Part shown: one piece after another, positions 63,094 through 64,000 of the stretch | How the letters are laid out: every line of letters begins with the position of its first letter | How positions within the stretch are numbered: position 1 is the first letter of the stretch | Source of the DNA: Symbiodinium natans | Taxonomy: Eukaryota; Sar; Dinophyceae; Suessiales; Symbiodiniaceae | Direction: 5' to 3' | DNA length: 64,000 nucleotides | Assembly (NCBI GenBank): GCA_905221605.1 | Contig: CAJNDS010000088.1 | Coordinates: 159,501 to 223,500, forward strand | Notes under the pieces: generated by a model | What the model was told of the DNA's origin: nothing | What the model saw: only the letters and a program-made list of their open reading frames with translations | Databases searched by the model: none | Translations under genes and position numbers: made by a program

Positions 63094-63918
63094 TTACGGC
63101 TGGACCACAACCATACTCTGCAACACCGTAATGGCACCTCTAACCTCGTCCTGAGCTATGTCGGAGTCTCGGTGCTCACGGAGAAACTTAAGCGAATTCT
63201 GGATTGCTCGCGCAGGTATGAGCGCACAACAACCTGGATGTATGTAGCGAGACGTCTTCCCTGACTCAGAAAACTGGTAGTCAAACCTGATCGACTGCTT
63301 CGGAATTGATGCTTGGCATAAGTAGCACTTGGAGCCTTGTCCACGTTGAGGCGCGCGGTCCAGGCCACAAAGTCCGATCTGTCGCCGCGGAGGTTGGCGG
63401 GCTTTGGGAGCGCTGACAGCGACTTGAGCGGCGGCTGGCGGCGCCTCAGCCACTTCCTCCTCCACAGGTTCCATCGGTGAAAGAAGCTGTTGCTCAGCAG
63501 CCCGGAACTCTGCTTCTGCCTGTGGGCGCAGCAGGACTTCCTCCTCCAGCGCTGGTCTCACAGGGCCTTCATGGTCATGGTCCTGGTCACGGTTGAAGCC
63601 ATCGCCAGCCCTTGGGTCGACCTCCCACGAACTGCGGGCGGGTTCAAACGTGGAACCCACCCCGGACTCTGCAGCGGCCTCCTCCTGCGCACGCTGAAGC
63701 TTTTGTACCTTCTTGTCATTCTTGTCAACACCAAAGACCTTGGCCCACAACAGCTCTACCTTGGCCTTGGCAATCGGTTGCTTCCTTGTTTTTTTTGCAC
63801 GTTTCTCGTTCTCGTAGTCAATGTCCATCGCGTCCGAATCCTGTTGTCTCTTTCGTTTGCCAGTCAAGCGCAGCAAAGACAATCCGAAGGGAAGCTGAGG
63901 GGCCTCGTTGAGAAACAT
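63094..63918 (-). CDS. Hypothetical nuclear protein with PARP-like zinc finger, 274 aa
   Basis: Starts at ATG 63,916-63,918. Residues ~19-50 are strongly basic (GKRKRQQ, KRAKKTRKQPIAKAK), a likely bipartite nuclear localisation signal. The middle (~60-180) is Glu/Ala/Pro-rich and probably disordered. Residues ~195-235 hold KCYLCQASIPKQSIRFDY and RYIHPGC, a C-x2-C-x25-H-x2-C pattern close to PARP-type DNA-nick-binding fingers (usual spacing 28-30). The C-terminus is short and helical. There is no PARP catalytic domain, so enzymatic activity is not implied. DNA or chromatin binding is inferred. It is a single exon. The upstream sequence is decayed CCCTAAA motif running right up to the ATG (CCCTAATTCCCTAATG). 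Confidence 0.75.
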   Translation of the reverse strand: MFLNEAPQLPFGLSLLRLTGKRKRQQDSDAMDIDYENEKRAKKTRKQPIAKAKVELLWAKVFGVDKNDKKVQKLQRAQEEAAAESGVGSTFEPARSSWEVDPRAGDGFNRDQDHDHEGPVRPALEEEVLLRPQAEAEFRAAEQQLLSPMEPVEEEVAEAPPAAAQVAVSAPKARQPPRRQIGLCGLDRAPQRGQGSKCYLCQASIPKQSIRFDYQFSESGKTSRYIHPGCCALIPARAIQNSLKFLREHRDSDIAQDEVRGAITVLQSMVVVQP

Positions 63919-63921
63919 TAG

Positions 63922-64000
63922 GGAATTAGGGTCCCAATTAGGGTTTAGGGCAGTTTAGGTTTGGGTGTCAATTAACCCTGAACCCTGAAAAGAAAGTAAG
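63922..64000 (-). repeat. Decayed telomere-like strings at the right edge
   Basis: CCCTAAAC, CCCTAATT and CCCTGAACCCTGAA strings cover most of the last 75 bases and immediately precede the zinc-finger gene's start codon on the minus strand. Confidence 0.7.

Overview
The window looks like nuclear DNA of a dinoflagellate, most likely a Symbiodiniaceae-type alga. No name is given, so this is inferred from four signs. There are dozens of interstitial TTTAGGG/CCCTAAA tracts (the plant and dinoflagellate telomere motif). Two copies of one dispersed repeat carry degenerate dinoflagellate spliced-leader sequence at their 5' end. One gene has introns that only fit GC-AG and GA-AG boundaries. The retroelement and ARM-repeat proteins are of types common in dinoflagellates. 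Most of the window is non-coding and repeat-dominated.

Layout: 1-5.86 kb has no gene I can support. 5.86-9.95 kb is a zone of telomere-like tracts in both orientations, with a 107-bp tandem repeat inside. 10.09-11.63 kb (minus) is an intronless four-helix membrane protein. 12.1-14.05 kb holds an acidic-codon inverted repeat and a large fold-back element. 15.5-27.5 kb is a mosaic of segmental and tandem duplications whose modules are joined by short telomere-like tracts. 27.5-40.6 kb is mostly non-coding, with further duplications (752 bp, 338 bp), telomere-like tracts and a long purine microsatellite.

The clearest host gene runs on the minus strand from 45,272 to 41,525. It starts with armadillo (ARM) repeats and, by my reconstruction, continues through four small exons that join in frame into a TIR-like domain. 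ARM plus TIR is the combination known from SARM1-type NAD-consuming proteins. An initiator tRNA-Met and a tRNA-Leu(CAA) follow at 46.75 and 47.02 kb.

48.2-59.3 kb is retroelement territory. A frameshifted Ty1/copia polyprotein (48.65-51.19 kb, minus) is bordered by dispersed repeats that include the spliced-leader relics. An intact 1065-codon methyltransferase-like/RT/RNase H polyprotein lies at 55.62-58.82 kb (minus). It is preceded in frame by a zinc-finger (nucleocapsid-like) ORF, separated by one UGA in the readthrough context UGA-CUAG. Two identical 239-bp repeats lie downstream of pol.

59.4-64 kb has more telomere-like DNA, a C/G-homopolymer fold-back zone, two exons of a probable C5-cytosine methyltransferase (minus, about 62.3-62.55 kb) and a 274-codon gene with a PARP-like C-x2-C/H-x2-C zinc finger (63.09-63.92 kb, minus).
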